A stretch of DNA of 64,000 bases from Thalassobacillus devorans. Its GTDB lineage: Bacteria > Bacillota > Bacilli > Bacillales > Halobacillaceae. The DNA lies in the NCBI RefSeq assembly GCF_011761345.1, contig NZ_JAASRY010000005.1:275822-339821 (forward strand). Direction: 5' to 3'. The translations under genes were made by a program, and so were the position numbers. Position 1 is the first letter of the stretch. Each line of letters opens with the position of its first letter. Shown piece by piece: positions 16,685 through 26,015 of this stretch. The notes beneath the pieces were generated by a model that had not been told where the DNA came from, ran no database searches, and saw only the letters and a list, made by a program, of their open reading frames with translations.

Positions 16685-17896
16685 ATGATGATGCTTCCTT
16701 TTGATATTTTAGAATACCATGGGCGGCTGGAAAAAACAAAGAAGCGCATGGAAGAGAAAGGGATAGAGGTGCTGCTGATCACAGATCCCGCTAATATGAA
16801 TTATCTTTCTGGGTATGATGCATGGTCTTTTTATGTCCATCAGATGCTTGTCATCATTATCGATGAAGCACAGCCATTGTGGATAGGCCGATTCCAGGAT
16901 GCGAACGGTGCCAGGAAGACAACCTGGATCTATGATGAAAATGTTATTTCGTATCCTGACTACTACGTTCATTCCGATACCTATCATCCAATGGACTTCA
17001 TCGCTGAGATTTTAAATCAAATTGGTCAGGGAAACCGGGCGATCGGTGTTGAAATGGATAACTATTATTTTTCGGCGAAAGCATTCGAACAGCTGAAGAG
17101 GAATATGCCGAATGCAACTTTCAAAAATGCGGACTTGTTAGTTAATGGTGTCCGCATCATTAAGTCTGATCAAGAAATTGAATACATGAAGCGAGCCGCT
17201 CAGATAGCCGAACATGCCATGGAAAAAGGAATTGAAAGTATATATGCTGGGGCAAAAGAATCGGATGTAGCGGCAACTATATATTATCACCTCGTCAAAG
17301 GGGCGAATGGGCATGGAGGCGATTATCCTTCCATCGTACCATTGCTGCCATCAGGTGAAAATACCTGCACTCCACACCTTACCTGGTCAGAACGGTCCTT
17401 TATGACTGGCGAATCTGTCATCATTGAATTGGCTGGCTGTTATAAACGTTATCACGTTCCGTTAGCCCGTACGGTTTCGCTAGGAACGCCTACGGAAGAA
17501 ATGACAACGCTTTCACCGATAGTGACAGAAGGAATTCAGGAAGTGCTGGCAGCGATAAAGCCAGGAATAACCTGCGGTGATATTGAGGAAGTATGGCGCA
17601 ACAGCATCAAGAAGTATGGCATGGAAAAAGAATCGAGACTGGGCTACTCCGTTGGTTTGGGCTACCCCCCTGACTGGGGTGAGCACACCGCGAGCCTGCG
17701 AAAAGGTGACCAGACAGTTTTAGAGCCAAATATGACATTCCATCTGATTCCGGGACTTTGGTTTGATCACTATGGCATTGAAATATCGGAGACCTTCCGA
17801 GTTACGGATACTGGCTGTGAACGGTTTACCAACTATCCTCAAGGGTTGATTGTACGGGATCCATCGAACCTCAATCCAACCGATAAAATCAGCTAG
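16685..17896 (+). CDS. doeA: Ectoine hydrolase DoeA/EutD (M24 fold)
   Basis: Opens the ectoine ring to N-acetyl-2,4-diaminobutyrate, the first catabolic step. 403 residues with an N-terminal creatinase-like domain (to about 160) and a C-terminal pita-bread domain. Diagnostic DoeA features are MNYLSGYDAWSFYVHQ, RFQDANGARKTTW and HGGDYPSIVPLLPSG. The metal ligands of true M24 aminopeptidases are mostly not conserved, as expected for metal-independent EutD. Three consecutive ATG codons start the gene; the second (16688) is best spaced from AAGGAGGG. First gene of an operon running to the aldehyde dehydrogenase. Confidence 0.9.
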   Translation: MMMLPFDILEYHGRLEKTKKRMEEKGIEVLLITDPANMNYLSGYDAWSFYVHQMLVIIIDEAQPLWIGRFQDANGARKTTWIYDENVISYPDYYVHSDTYHPMDFIAEILNQIGQGNRAIGVEMDNYYFSAKAFEQLKRNMPNATFKNADLLVNGVRIIKSDQEIEYMKRAAQIAEHAMEKGIESIYAGAKESDVAATIYYHLVKGANGHGGDYPSIVPLLPSGENTCTPHLTWSERSFMTGESVIIELAGCYKRYHVPLARTVSLGTPTEEMTTLSPIVTEGIQEVLAAIKPGITCGDIEEVWRNSIKKYGMEKESRLGYSVGLGYPPDWGEHTASLRKGDQTVLEPNMTFHLIPGLWFDHYGIEISETFRVTDTGCERFTNYPQGLIVRDPSNLNPTDKIS

Positions 17897-17909
17897 GAGG
17901 TGTCTCGTG

Positions 17910-18857
17910 ATGAAGCTGTTTGCTAAGGAGGAGATGGAGAAGGTCGTTCACCTCGATAAAGAAGTTATTGATGTAGTCGAGAAGGCCTTTACTGATTTAG
18001 TGAAAAAGGAAGTACAAATGCCGCCAATAATGCGGATTGATATACCGGAATATAATGGCGAAGTTGATATCAAATCAGCTTATATAGCCGGGTATGACAG
18101 CTTCGCCGTAAAGCTTTCCTCTGGTTTTTTCGATAATTATAAATTTGGCTTGCCAAGCGCCAGTGGCATGATGCTGTTATTGAGTTCAGAAACCGGGATC
18201 CCGCAGGCTGTGCTTGCAGATAACGGTTATCTTACGGAAATGCGTACAGCTGCTGCAGGGGCTGTCGCAGCTAAGCACCTGGCCCGGGAGCATATAAATA
18301 CAGCAGGTGTAATTGGAACAGGGGCACAGGCACGATATCAAGTAAAAGCTCTCAAGCTAGTCCGGGACTTTGATCGATTGCTCGTCTATGGACGGACACA
18401 CGAGAAAGCGGAAAAATACAAAGACGAGATGGAGCGGGAGCTAGGAATTGAGGTAACCATCTCCCGTACAGCGGAAGAAGTAGTCAAGGCTAGTGATGTC
18501 GTCATAACTACCACACCAGCAACTGACCCGGTGATTAAAGCCGAATGGCTTCATCCTGGCTTGCATATAACTGCGATGGGGTCAGACGCAGAGCATAAGC
18601 AGGAGCTTGAAAGCAGCGTATTGGAAAAGGCGGATGTATTCGTCTGCGATGTCGTAGCTCAGTCCATAAGGCTTGGAGAACTACGCGCATGCAACAGCCA
18701 GCGGGTGATCGATGAAGCGATTGAAATGGGGGAGATTACAGCTGGCAGCAAAAAAGGGCGAAGTTCTGAAAATCAAATAACAATTTGTGATTTGACTGGA
18801 ACTGGAGTCCAGGATACAGCGATTGCTAGATATGCCTATGAGAGGCTTACTAAATAA
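17910..18857 (+). CDS. eutC: Ornithine cyclodeaminase/mu-crystallin family protein EutC
   Basis: 315 residues. NAD(P)-binding GVIGTGAQARYQ at 134-145 and the substrate-side Lys69 in KLSSGFFDN are typical of the family, which includes ketimine reductases. In ectoine clusters EutC is proposed to act with EutB on the hydroxyectoine branch, plausibly reducing an imine; this remains a model. The start is ATG 17910 (or GTG 17907), with AGGAGG 9 (or 6) bases upstream and only 13 bp after doeA. Confidence 0.82.
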   Translation: MKLFAKEEMEKVVHLDKEVIDVVEKAFTDLVKKEVQMPPIMRIDIPEYNGEVDIKSAYIAGYDSFAVKLSSGFFDNYKFGLPSASGMMLLLSSETGIPQAVLADNGYLTEMRTAAAGAVAAKHLAREHINTAGVIGTGAQARYQVKALKLVRDFDRLLVYGRTHEKAEKYKDEMERELGIEVTISRTAEEVVKASDVVITTTPATDPVIKAEWLHPGLHITAMGSDAEHKQELESSVLEKADVFVCDVVAQSIRLGELRACNSQRVIDEAIEMGEITAGSKKGRSSENQITICDLTGTGVQDTAIARYAYERLTK

Positions 18858-18880
18858 ATATAACAAGGGAGGAATTTAGG

Positions 18881-20080
18881 ATGAAAAAGACAAACATCGG
18901 AACACGGGCGATTTGGGCAGGGGAAAAGGCTTCTTTAGCTTTCGGAGCAACACAGGTACCGGTAGTTCACAGTGTATCATTTGGTTATGACGATATGGAT
19001 GACTGGTATGAAGTAGCGGTAGGCAATAAAGAAGGGCACATTTATGGGCGTAATACGAACCCTACCGTTCAGGCATTTGAAGAAAAGATCAGGATTCTGG
19101 AAGATGCGGAAGCAGCGACCAGTTTTTCAACAGGAATGGCAGCAATCAGTAATACACTGGGAACACTTTTGTTCCCTGGCGACCGGATCGTATCGATCAA
19201 AGATACGTACGGGGGCACGAACAAAATTTTCACAGAATTCCTTCCACAGCAGCAAATCGATGTAGAACTTTGTGAGACAGGTGATCATGAAGCGATTGAA
19301 AGAGAAGTAATGAAAGGCTGTAAAGTGCTTTATCTCGAGACACCGACCAACCCGACCGTCAAAATAACAGATATTGAGCGAATGGCAAAGGTGGCTAAAA
19401 AGGTCGGAGCACTTGTTGTTGTAGATAATACGTTCGCAACACCAGTCAACCAGAACCCATTGGCGTTAGGAGCAGACCTGGTCATCCACAGTGCCACTAA
19501 ATTCTTAGGCGGTCACGCCGATGCACTCGGTGGAGCTCTTGTAGGAAGTAAGGAACTCGTTGAGAAAGTGTACCATTACCGCGAGATCAACGGTGCTACG
19601 CTCGATCCCATGGCGGCTTACCTGCTTCTCCGTGGTATGAAAACATTGAAGCTTCGTATTGATCGTCAAAATGAAAATGCCTTGGCGATAGCGCGTCATT
19701 TAAAAACCATCGATATTGTCGATGATGTATTCTACCCTGGGCTGGAAGAGCATAAAGGCCACGATATTGCAAAGACGCAAATGAAGGGATTTGGCGGCAT
19801 GCTGAGCTTTTCTGTCAAAGGCGGTATGGATACTGTCCGCCATTTACTGCCTAAGCTTAAGTATTCCAACCGTGCAGCTAACCTTGGTGCTGTGGAAACG
19901 ATTGTCGGTCCAGCCAGAACGACCAGCCATGTCGAGTGTACGCCGGAAGAACGGGCGGCAATGGGGATACCCGAAGGATTGATTCGCTACTCTGCAGGGA
20001 TTGAAGATATCGAAGATTTAAAAGAAGACTTGAATCAAGCATTCCGTTCATTGCCAGAGAGTTTGACAGTGAAAGGGTGA
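18881..20080 (+). CDS. Cys/Met-metabolism PLP enzyme (cystathionine gamma-synthase/lyase family)
   Basis: Fold-type I PLP enzyme of the gamma-elimination/replacement family, 399 residues. Lys207 in HSATKFLGGH forms the aldimine; Tyr55-Gly-Arg57 binds the phosphate of the neighbouring subunit and Tyr110 stacks on PLP. The N-terminal loop and the YDDMDDWYEVA segment differ from MetB/MetC, suggesting a different substrate. Inside the ectoine operon it may act on a C4 intermediate such as diaminobutyrate or homoserine; this is inference. GGGAGG precedes the ATG. Confidence 0.82.
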   Translation: MKKTNIGTRAIWAGEKASLAFGATQVPVVHSVSFGYDDMDDWYEVAVGNKEGHIYGRNTNPTVQAFEEKIRILEDAEAATSFSTGMAAISNTLGTLLFPGDRIVSIKDTYGGTNKIFTEFLPQQQIDVELCETGDHEAIEREVMKGCKVLYLETPTNPTVKITDIERMAKVAKKVGALVVVDNTFATPVNQNPLALGADLVIHSATKFLGGHADALGGALVGSKELVEKVYHYREINGATLDPMAAYLLLRGMKTLKLRIDRQNENALAIARHLKTIDIVDDVFYPGLEEHKGHDIAKTQMKGFGGMLSFSVKGGMDTVRHLLPKLKYSNRAANLGAVETIVGPARTTSHVECTPEERAAMGIPEGLIRYSAGIEDIEDLKEDLNQAFRSLPESLTVKG

Positions 20081-20095
20081 TAGGGAGGGGTCCCT

Positions 20096-21316
20096 GTGCA
20101 AATTAAACATGACCCGGCAACCGTGAATGCCGAACGAATAAAAGCAGAATTGATCCGGTGGCGGCGCCATTTGCACCGCCATCCGGAATTAAGTTTTCAG
20201 GAAAAAGAGACGAGTGCATACATTCTCCACGAGATTAAAGCGATGGGGGGTTTTGATATCCACCCCAATGTCGGCGGGTATGGCATTGTGGCTACCCTGA
20301 GCAATGGAGAGGGCCCTGTCATCGGGTTGCGTGCAGATATGGACGCTTTGCCTATTAACGAACACAATGATGCGGAATATCAATCCATTCACCAAGGTAT
20401 AATGCACGCCTGTGGTCATGATGCCCATACGGCTATGCTGTTAGGAGCTGCCAGACTATTAAGTGAAGATGCAAAGGCAGGAAGGTTAAAGGGTACAATC
20501 AAGTTCATTTTCCAACCGGCAGAAGAAGACACCAACGATGCCGGGTTAACCGGGGCACCATTGATGCTGCAGTCCGGACTTTTGGATAGCATCGATGTAT
20601 TCCTTGCTTTACATGTATGCCCCTGGCATGCGACAGGTGAAATTCAGGTGAATGACGGACCGAGCATGGCAAATATCGATAATTTCCACATGACAATCAA
20701 AGCGACTGGCGGCCATGGCGGCTATCCTCATTTGGCCACGGATCCGATTTGGATGTCGAGCTACTTTTTACAAGGATTGTACAGTATTATAAGCCGAAAA
20801 ATAGACCCACTTTCCGTAGGTACCATCAGTGTAGGAGAAATTCATGGAGGGGAGACGGCAAATGTCATTCCTGATGAAGTGACAATCACTGGTACCATAC
20901 GCTCCTACACGAAGGATATGCGGGCCCGGCTAGTCCAGGAATTAGAACAGGTAGCTAATGTCATTCCGCCACTGGGTGGAACTTATGTGCTGGAAATCGA
21001 AACTGGAGAGCCTGCTTTAGATAATGATAGACGGGTGAATGAAGTGATCAGGAGAGCTGCCAGACATCTCTACCCCAATATGAAAATCCATGAGGGGCCA
21101 TTTGGTATGGGTGGCGAGGATTTCGCTCATATGATAGCTGAAAAGCCAGGAGCGATGTTTTTTCTCGGATGCGCTAAGAAAGGGACACCAGAACGAAAGC
21201 TGCATTCAGGTGACTTTCAAATAGATGAAAACGCCCTGCCAATTGGTGCAGCGATTTTAATGAATAGCGCTCACAGGTTGTTACAAATCGAAGAAGGGAG
21301 GAAGGTCGATGACTAA
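20096..21316 (+). CDS. M20 amidohydrolase, probable N-acetyl-diaminobutyrate deacetylase
   Basis: Zinc/manganese-dependent amidohydrolase of the M20D (hippurate/IAA-amino-acid hydrolase) family, 406 residues. Metal ligands visible are Cys106, His108 (ACGHDAH), the Glu pair in FQPAEED near 145, His in ALHVCPW and His in LHSGDF near the end. By position it should deacetylate N-acetyl-diaminobutyrate, the task done in Proteobacteria by EutE/DoeB of the unrelated AstE/AspA family. GTG start behind GGGAGGGG. The stop overlaps the next gene by 8 bp. Function is inferred from context. Confidence 0.8.
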   Translation: MQIKHDPATVNAERIKAELIRWRRHLHRHPELSFQEKETSAYILHEIKAMGGFDIHPNVGGYGIVATLSNGEGPVIGLRADMDALPINEHNDAEYQSIHQGIMHACGHDAHTAMLLGAARLLSEDAKAGRLKGTIKFIFQPAEEDTNDAGLTGAPLMLQSGLLDSIDVFLALHVCPWHATGEIQVNDGPSMANIDNFHMTIKATGGHGGYPHLATDPIWMSSYFLQGLYSIISRKIDPLSVGTISVGEIHGGETANVIPDEVTITGTIRSYTKDMRARLVQELEQVANVIPPLGGTYVLEIETGEPALDNDRRVNEVIRRAARHLYPNMKIHEGPFGMGGEDFAHMIAEKPGAMFFLGCAKKGTPERKLHSGDFQIDENALPIGAAILMNSAHRLLQIEEGRKVDD

Positions 21317-22358
21317 AATAGCATTTGTCGGTTTTGGTGGTGTCGGGCAGGCGCTGGCAGAAATTCTGTTGGAGAGGAAGGGGCAGCTGGAAAGTTGTTA
21401 TAGCCTTGATGCAGAAGTGGTTGCGGTTTCGGATATGATGAAAGGTGCAGTTTATAAACCTGATGGGTTAAATGTTGCTCAGTTGCTCGAAGCAGTAAGG
21501 GAGACGGGTAATGTGGAGAACTACCCTGACGAGCCTGGCGTGGTCAAGGGACTCAATAGTATGGAAACAATTCAGCATACTAATGCCGATATGATTGTCG
21601 AGGTTACTTTTACTGATGTGGAAACCGGACAGCCTGCCATCGACCATTGCCGGGCAGCGTTTGAAAAAGGAAAAAGTGTCGTAACCACGAACAAAGGACC
21701 GGTGGCGCTCGCTTACAAAGAACTTAGTGGGCTTGCAGAGAAAAACGGGGCTTACTGGGGCTTCGAAGGTACTGTTATGAGCGGAACGCCAGCATTAAGA
21801 ATGCCAATAGCTACACTTGCAGGCAATGAAATAACGGAGATCAAAGGAATCTTAAACGGTACAACAAATTATATTCTTACAGAAATGGAAAAAGGTAATT
21901 CCTACGAGGCAGCTCTACAAAAAGCCAAAGAGCTGGGGTATGCAGAAGCAGACCCGACGAATGATGTGGAAGGATATGATGCCCGTTATAAAGCGGCTAT
22001 CCTCTCCGGATATCTAATGGGTACGCCAATTTCATCAAAGGATATCCCATGCAAAGGTATCAGTGATATGACGCTTGAAATGGTCAATGAAGCCCTGAAA
22101 GATAATAAGAAATGGCGATTATTGGCGCAGGTGAAGAAAGAGAATGGAGAGGTTACCGCCTCTGTTGAACCACAATTATTAGACGCGGATGATCCTTTGG
22201 CAGGCGTAACAGGTGCAACAAATGCCATTCTTTATGAATGTGATCTGGCAGGACCAATCATGTTGACGGGGGCAGGTGCCGGGCTTAAAGAAACAGGTTT
22301 CTCCTTATTGATTGACCTGATTGACTACCAAAGACAGAAGACTACGGCGAAAATTTAA
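21309..22358 (+). CDS. Homoserine dehydrogenase-like protein
   Basis: NAD(P)-dependent interconversion of aspartate 4-semialdehyde and homoserine. 349 residues: Rossmann motif GFGGVGQ at 8-14, catalytic region TTNKGPVA, LNGTTNYIL and the ADPTNDVEGYDARYK block. It lacks the C-terminal ACT domain of biosynthetic Hom, consistent with a catabolic, feedback-free role. Its start lies within the end of the deacetylase gene. In this operon it would move the C4 semialdehyde from diaminobutyrate towards homoserine, or the reverse. Confidence 0.85.
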   Translation: MTKIAFVGFGGVGQALAEILLERKGQLESCYSLDAEVVAVSDMMKGAVYKPDGLNVAQLLEAVRETGNVENYPDEPGVVKGLNSMETIQHTNADMIVEVTFTDVETGQPAIDHCRAAFEKGKSVVTTNKGPVALAYKELSGLAEKNGAYWGFEGTVMSGTPALRMPIATLAGNEITEIKGILNGTTNYILTEMEKGNSYEAALQKAKELGYAEADPTNDVEGYDARYKAAILSGYLMGTPISSKDIPCKGISDMTLEMVNEALKDNKKWRLLAQVKKENGEVTASVEPQLLDADDPLAGVTGATNAILYECDLAGPIMLTGAGAGLKETGFSLLIDLIDYQRQKTTAKI

Positions 22359-22374
22359 GGAAGGTGGTGTTGAA

Positions 22375-23823
22375 ATGCATACCAAAGTGAAAGCAGTAAA
22401 GATGCTGATCGGCGGAGAATGGGTCCATTCGAATCAAACATTTGAGGTGGTTGACCCTCAAAATAATCGTCCAATCGCTTCAGTACCTTTGGGGAGCAGT
22501 AAGGATATGCTTACCGCGATTGAAAAAGCAGAAGAGGCTTATATGAAAACGGCAGTCTGGCCAACCCACGAACGGATTCGAGTGTTATCGGAAGCAGCTA
22601 ATTATATGAAAGAAAATGCAGAGGATTTTGCCAGAACAGTTGCTTCGGAAGGAAGCAAAACAATCAATGAAGCTCGTGGGGAAGTGAAGCGGGCTATCCA
22701 GACGATTCAGATTAGTGCCGAAGAAGCGCGCAGGATCAACGGGGAAACGATTAATTTTGACCAAAATGAAGGCAGTGAAAACCGTGTCGGCTATCATTAC
22801 AGGTTTCCGGTAGGGGTTGTCGGTGCGATTACCCCATTCAATGATCCACTGAACCTTGTCGCCCATAAAGTCGGACCCGCAATCGCAGCCGGGAATGCTA
22901 TTGTTGTCAAACCAGCATCTGTCACTCCGCTTAGTGCTTTGATGTTAGCGGAAGCTTTCGTCCACGCTGGATTGCCAGATGGATTCTTATCCGTGGTTAC
23001 TGGTTCAGGACGTGAAATCGGTGAAACACTCGTCACTCACCCTTCTGTTAAAGTTTTATCCTTTACAGGCGGCCCGGATGCCGGGAAGAAGATATCGGAA
23101 CAGGCAGGCCCTAAAAAAGTGAGCATGGAGCTTGGATCCAATTCTCCTGTAATCGTATTGAACGATGCTAACCTGAACGATGCGGTTCAATCCTGTGTCT
23201 CCGGTGCTTTCTCTGCAGTCGGCCAAAACTGTATCGGGGTTCAGCGAATCTACGTTCAAAAAGACGTTTACTCCCGCTTCCTTGATACGTTCATCAGTCG
23301 CACGTCTGAATTAAAGGTCGGAGATAAAATGGATGAACTGACGGATGTCGGTCCGATGATTAATGAACGGGAAGCCAAACGAGTCGAAAGCTGGGTGAAC
23401 GAAGCATTAATGAAAGGAGCAAAGCTCCATACTGGCGGCAAACGAGAAGGAAGCTACTATTATCCTACTGTTTTAAGTGATGTACCAAAGACAGCCAAAA
23501 TCGCATATGAGGAAATATTCGGGCCAGTTGTCCTGATCACTCCTGTTGCAAACCTGCATGAAGCCATTGAGCGTTCCAATGATGTGGATTACGGCTTGCA
23601 GGCAGGGATATTCACTTCTGATATCAATCATGCTTTCCATGCAATCAAAGGTTTGAATGTCGGTGGTGTCATGATTAATGACAGCAGCGATTACCGGATT
23701 GATGCCATGCCGTTTGGCGGTGTCAAAGGTTCTGGCATTGGGCGCGAGGGTGTCCGGTACGCTATTGAATCGATGACTGAACCAAAAGTTGTCTGCTTCC
23801 GGTTACAGGAAAATTTATTATAA
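22375..23823 (+). CDS. Aldehyde dehydrogenase, probable aspartate-semialdehyde dehydrogenase DoeC
   Basis: NAD(P)-dependent oxidation of an aldehyde to the acid. 482 residues with catalytic Cys286 (VGQNC), Glu252 (MELGSN) and Asn156 (PFNDP). Last gene of the ectoine operon, so the likely reaction is aspartate semialdehyde to aspartate (DoeC role), feeding the TCA cycle. I chose ATG 22375 after AAGGAAGGTGG; a longer frame overlaps the homoserine dehydrogenase gene. Other semialdehydes cannot be excluded. Confidence 0.82.
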   Translation: MHTKVKAVKMLIGGEWVHSNQTFEVVDPQNNRPIASVPLGSSKDMLTAIEKAEEAYMKTAVWPTHERIRVLSEAANYMKENAEDFARTVASEGSKTINEARGEVKRAIQTIQISAEEARRINGETINFDQNEGSENRVGYHYRFPVGVVGAITPFNDPLNLVAHKVGPAIAAGNAIVVKPASVTPLSALMLAEAFVHAGLPDGFLSVVTGSGREIGETLVTHPSVKVLSFTGGPDAGKKISEQAGPKKVSMELGSNSPVIVLNDANLNDAVQSCVSGAFSAVGQNCIGVQRIYVQKDVYSRFLDTFISRTSELKVGDKMDELTDVGPMINEREAKRVESWVNEALMKGAKLHTGGKREGSYYYPTVLSDVPKTAKIAYEEIFGPVVLITPVANLHEAIERSNDVDYGLQAGIFTSDINHAFHAIKGLNVGGVMINDSSDYRIDAMPFGGVKGSGIGREGVRYAIESMTEPKVVCFRLQENLL

Positions 23824-23828
23824 AGTAT

Positions 23829-23860
23829 AAAGCCGCCTGGTTCTCCAGGCGGTTTCTTTC
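23829..23860 (+). terminator. Terminator of the ectoine-catabolic operon
   Basis: GCCGCCTGG pairs with CCAGGCGGT over TTCT, then TTCTTTC. Confidence 0.85.
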
Positions 23861-23874
23861 TGTCACATCCCTAT

Positions 23875-24132
23875 CTAACTCTTTGAATGAATGGCTTCTA
23901 ATGCTTTATGTTTATCTTCCCTTTTTACATAAAACTTATATTCATTGCCATAATTATTACTCGTTACGCCTGTATTACCTGATAAGTGAACATTGGAGGC
24001 TACACGGTACTTAATGGAAGACGATTTAAGTTTGGAAACGACTTTATAGTATTCTTTCAGACTGAATGTAGAATAGATAAATGTTTTTTTGCTTGAAATC
24101 AAGTAATCGATCCAGTTAACCAGGAAGTTCAT
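23875..24132 (-). CDS. Small hypothetical protein
   Basis: 85 residues, basic, no signal peptide. ATG start with AAGGAGTGAT 5 bases upstream, so it is very likely translated. The layout (an N-terminal strand, a helix with YYKVVSKLKSS, then VASNVHLSG and a C-terminal VKREDKHKALEAI) vaguely recalls small DUF2007-like alpha/beta proteins, but I do not assign a family. It converges on the ectoine operon and diverges from glnH. Confidence 0.65.
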   Translation of the reverse strand: MNFLVNWIDYLISSKKTFIYSTFSLKEYYKVVSKLKSSSIKYRVASNVHLSGNTGVTSNNYGNEYKFYVKREDKHKALEAIHSKS

Positions 24133-24427
24133 TCTATCACTCCTTGCAATTTTATAAGTACTTAGTTCTATAAATATGGTGAAAAATCCTAGTAAAATAC
24201 TAGAAAAATGTTAGTTGATATAGTTTACAGGTTATCGTCAAATTGTAAATCTTTCGTAAACAGTAGTAATACGTAATAATTGGCTGCAATTATTAGCAAT
24301 CAACCGAAAAAGTTATAAAAATCACTAATTTTGCATAAATATGACATAATATTCATTATTCAGAAAATTTTATTTAATCGTGACTTTTGAGATAATTAAT
24401 TACGCACATAAAAAGGGGGACAAGAAA
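24133..24427. other. AT-rich divergent intergenic region with operator and promoter candidates for glnH
   Basis: About 295 bp with no gene. It contains a perfect 8-bp inverted repeat AATAATTG-GCTG-CAATTATT (24275-24294), and a weak promoter, TTGCAT (24331-24336) with CATTAT (24354-24359) at 17-bp spacing. TnrA-like half-sites were looked for but no full box fits. Confidence 0.45.
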
Positions 24428-25207
24428 ATGAGAAAAGGAAAAGGGTACTTATTTATACTGACAATTGTATTATCCGCTCTACTATTAGCTGGTTGTAACA
24501 CTGGCGATGCAACGGAAAAGTATACAGTTGCGACAGATAATAACTTCGTTCCATTTGAATTTTTGAACGAAGAAACAGGTGAGATGGAAGGGTTCGACAT
24601 CGATCTGATCAAAGCGATTGCTGATGAAGCTGGCTTTGAGGTGGAGATCGAGTCTATGAAATTTGATGGGGTAGTCAGTGGAATGCAGTCCGGCCGTTAT
24701 GACATCGGAATTGCAGGGATGACTATTACAGAAGAACGTAAAGAAACAATCGACTTTTCAGATCCGTACTACGATGCAGGTTTGATGATTGCTGTTAATA
24801 AAGATAATGAAGAGATAAAGTCGGAAGATGATCTGGCAGGTAAAAAAGTAGGTACTCGTTCCGGGACAACCAGTGAAGAATATATTAAAGCAAACCATCC
24901 GGATGCTGATCTTGTAACATTCCCTGGTATTGTAGAAGCATACATGGACTTGGAGTCCGGCCGTCTGGATGCTGTTATGTATGATGTTCCGAACGTACAA
25001 TATTATGTCGCCAATGACTCTGCAAAACTGAAAACTGTCGGAGATATTCTGCAAGGGGAGCAATATGGTATTGCATTCCCTAAAGATTCCGAGCTGGTTG
25101 AAGATGTTAACCAGGCGTTAGAAACGATCATAGAGAATGGTACGTACGATGACATCTATGAAAAATGGTTCGGTGAGCGTAAATACGGCACAGAATCCTC
25201 TGAATAA
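24428..25207 (+). CDS. glnH: Glutamine ABC transporter substrate-binding lipoprotein GlnH
   Basis: Family 3 solute-binding lipoprotein; lipobox LLAGC with Cys23. 259 residues from ATG 24428 (Shine-Dalgarno AAAGGGGGA). Resemblance to E. coli GlnH is strong in the ligand-contact blocks: VATDNNFVPFEF, AGMTITEERKETIDFSDPYY, AYMDLESGRLDAV, QYGIAFPK and ENGTYDDIYEKWFG. Glutamine is therefore the likely ligand. The related ectoine binder EhuB is the main alternative given the neighbouring ectoine genes, but Ehu systems carry two permeases and this one has one. Confidence 0.82.
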   Translation: MRKGKGYLFILTIVLSALLLAGCNTGDATEKYTVATDNNFVPFEFLNEETGEMEGFDIDLIKAIADEAGFEVEIESMKFDGVVSGMQSGRYDIGIAGMTITEERKETIDFSDPYYDAGLMIAVNKDNEEIKSEDDLAGKKVGTRSGTTSEEYIKANHPDADLVTFPGIVEAYMDLESGRLDAVMYDVPNVQYYVANDSAKLKTVGDILQGEQYGIAFPKDSELVEDVNQALETIIENGTYDDIYEKWFGERKYGTESSE

Positions 25208-25240
25208 TAGACAAGTCACCAAGAAGTCATAGCTGATCTT

Positions 25241-25280
25241 AAAAGCGTAGCAAGTGATTAGCTTGTTGCGCTTTTATTTT
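25241..25280 (+). terminator. Attenuating terminator between glnH and glnP
   Basis: AAAAGCG..AGCAAG pairs with CTTGTTGCGCTTTT, followed by ATTTT. Placed after a binding-protein gene it would keep glnH expression above that of the membrane genes. Confidence 0.75.
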
Positions 25281-25281
25281 A

Positions 25282-25312
25282 GTCTAGGAAATTATAAAAT
25301 CTTCTTTTTGTA
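25282..25312. repeat. Dispersed 31-bp repeat, copy 1
   Basis: A 31-bp stretch beginning GTCTAGGAAATTATAAAAT recurs at 60433-60463 with one substitution. Both copies directly follow an intrinsic terminator. Confidence 0.7.
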
Positions 25313-25358
25313 GTCAATTTATATGATGCACAAAACGTAGAATAAGGAGCGAACATTC

Positions 25359-26015
25359 ATGGATTTTATTACGCAATCCCACTATTACCGGGTTATGCCC
25401 ATGCTGCTCGAAGGGCTGGTATGGACATTATTGATTACAGGTATCGGATTGATCTTCGGTTTTATCCTCGGAGCTATCTTCGGTTTTGCCCGTCTTTCTA
25501 AAAGTAAAATCATCTACGGTATTGCGACTGTCTATGTGGAAGTCGTCCGTGGAACACCGATTCTTGCACAAATTCTCTTCATCTATTTTGGTCTTTCCGA
25601 TTTGTTAGGAGTTAATATTGATAAAATAACTGCTTCTATTATAGCTATTGCTATCAATGCAGGAGCCTACATCGCCGAGATTGTTCGTGGTGCTGTCTAC
25701 TCGATTGATAAAGGGCAAGAGGAAGCAGGAAGATCTATCGGTCTGACTCGTAACCAGACGATGCGCTACATTATTTGGCCGCAGGCTTTCAGAAGAATGA
25801 TTCCACCGCTTGGTAACCAGTTTGTTATCAGCTTGAAGGATACCTCGCTTTTCTCCGTTATTGCCGTAGGGGAGCTGCTATATATGGGGCAGCAGTATTA
25901 CGGTGCGACCTTTGCCGCTTTTGAGGCTTTGACGATGGTTTGTATCATGTACCTAGTCATCACTGTGCCGACAGCGGTTTACTTGAGAAGGGTAGAAAGG
26001 AGACTTGACGTATGA
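25359..26015 (+). CDS. glnP: Glutamine ABC transporter permease GlnP
   Basis: 218-residue membrane protein of the HisM/GlnP family with about five transmembrane segments. The EAA loop that docks the ATPase is visible ([22 protein letters not shown], with Glu, Ala and Gly conserved). ATG start preceded by AAGGAG. The stop overlaps the glnQ start. The usual homodimer would suffice because no second permease gene exists. Confidence 0.86.
   Translation: MDFITQSHYYRVMPMLLEGLVWTLLITGIGLIFGFILGAIFGFARLSKSKIIYGIATVYVEVVRGTPILAQILFIYFGLSDLLGVNIDKITASIIAIAINAGAYIAEIVRGAVYSIDKGQEEAGRSIGLTRNQTMRYIIWPQAFRRMIPPLGNQFVISLKDTSLFSVIAVGELLYMGQQYYGATFAAFEALTMVCIMYLVITVPTAVYLRRVERRLDV

Noticed and set aside
23875..24132. 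The small minus-strand gene as a spurious frame
   Set aside because: Considered because it is short, but the well-spaced AAGGAGTGAT and balanced amino-acid composition favour a real gene, so it was kept as a feature.
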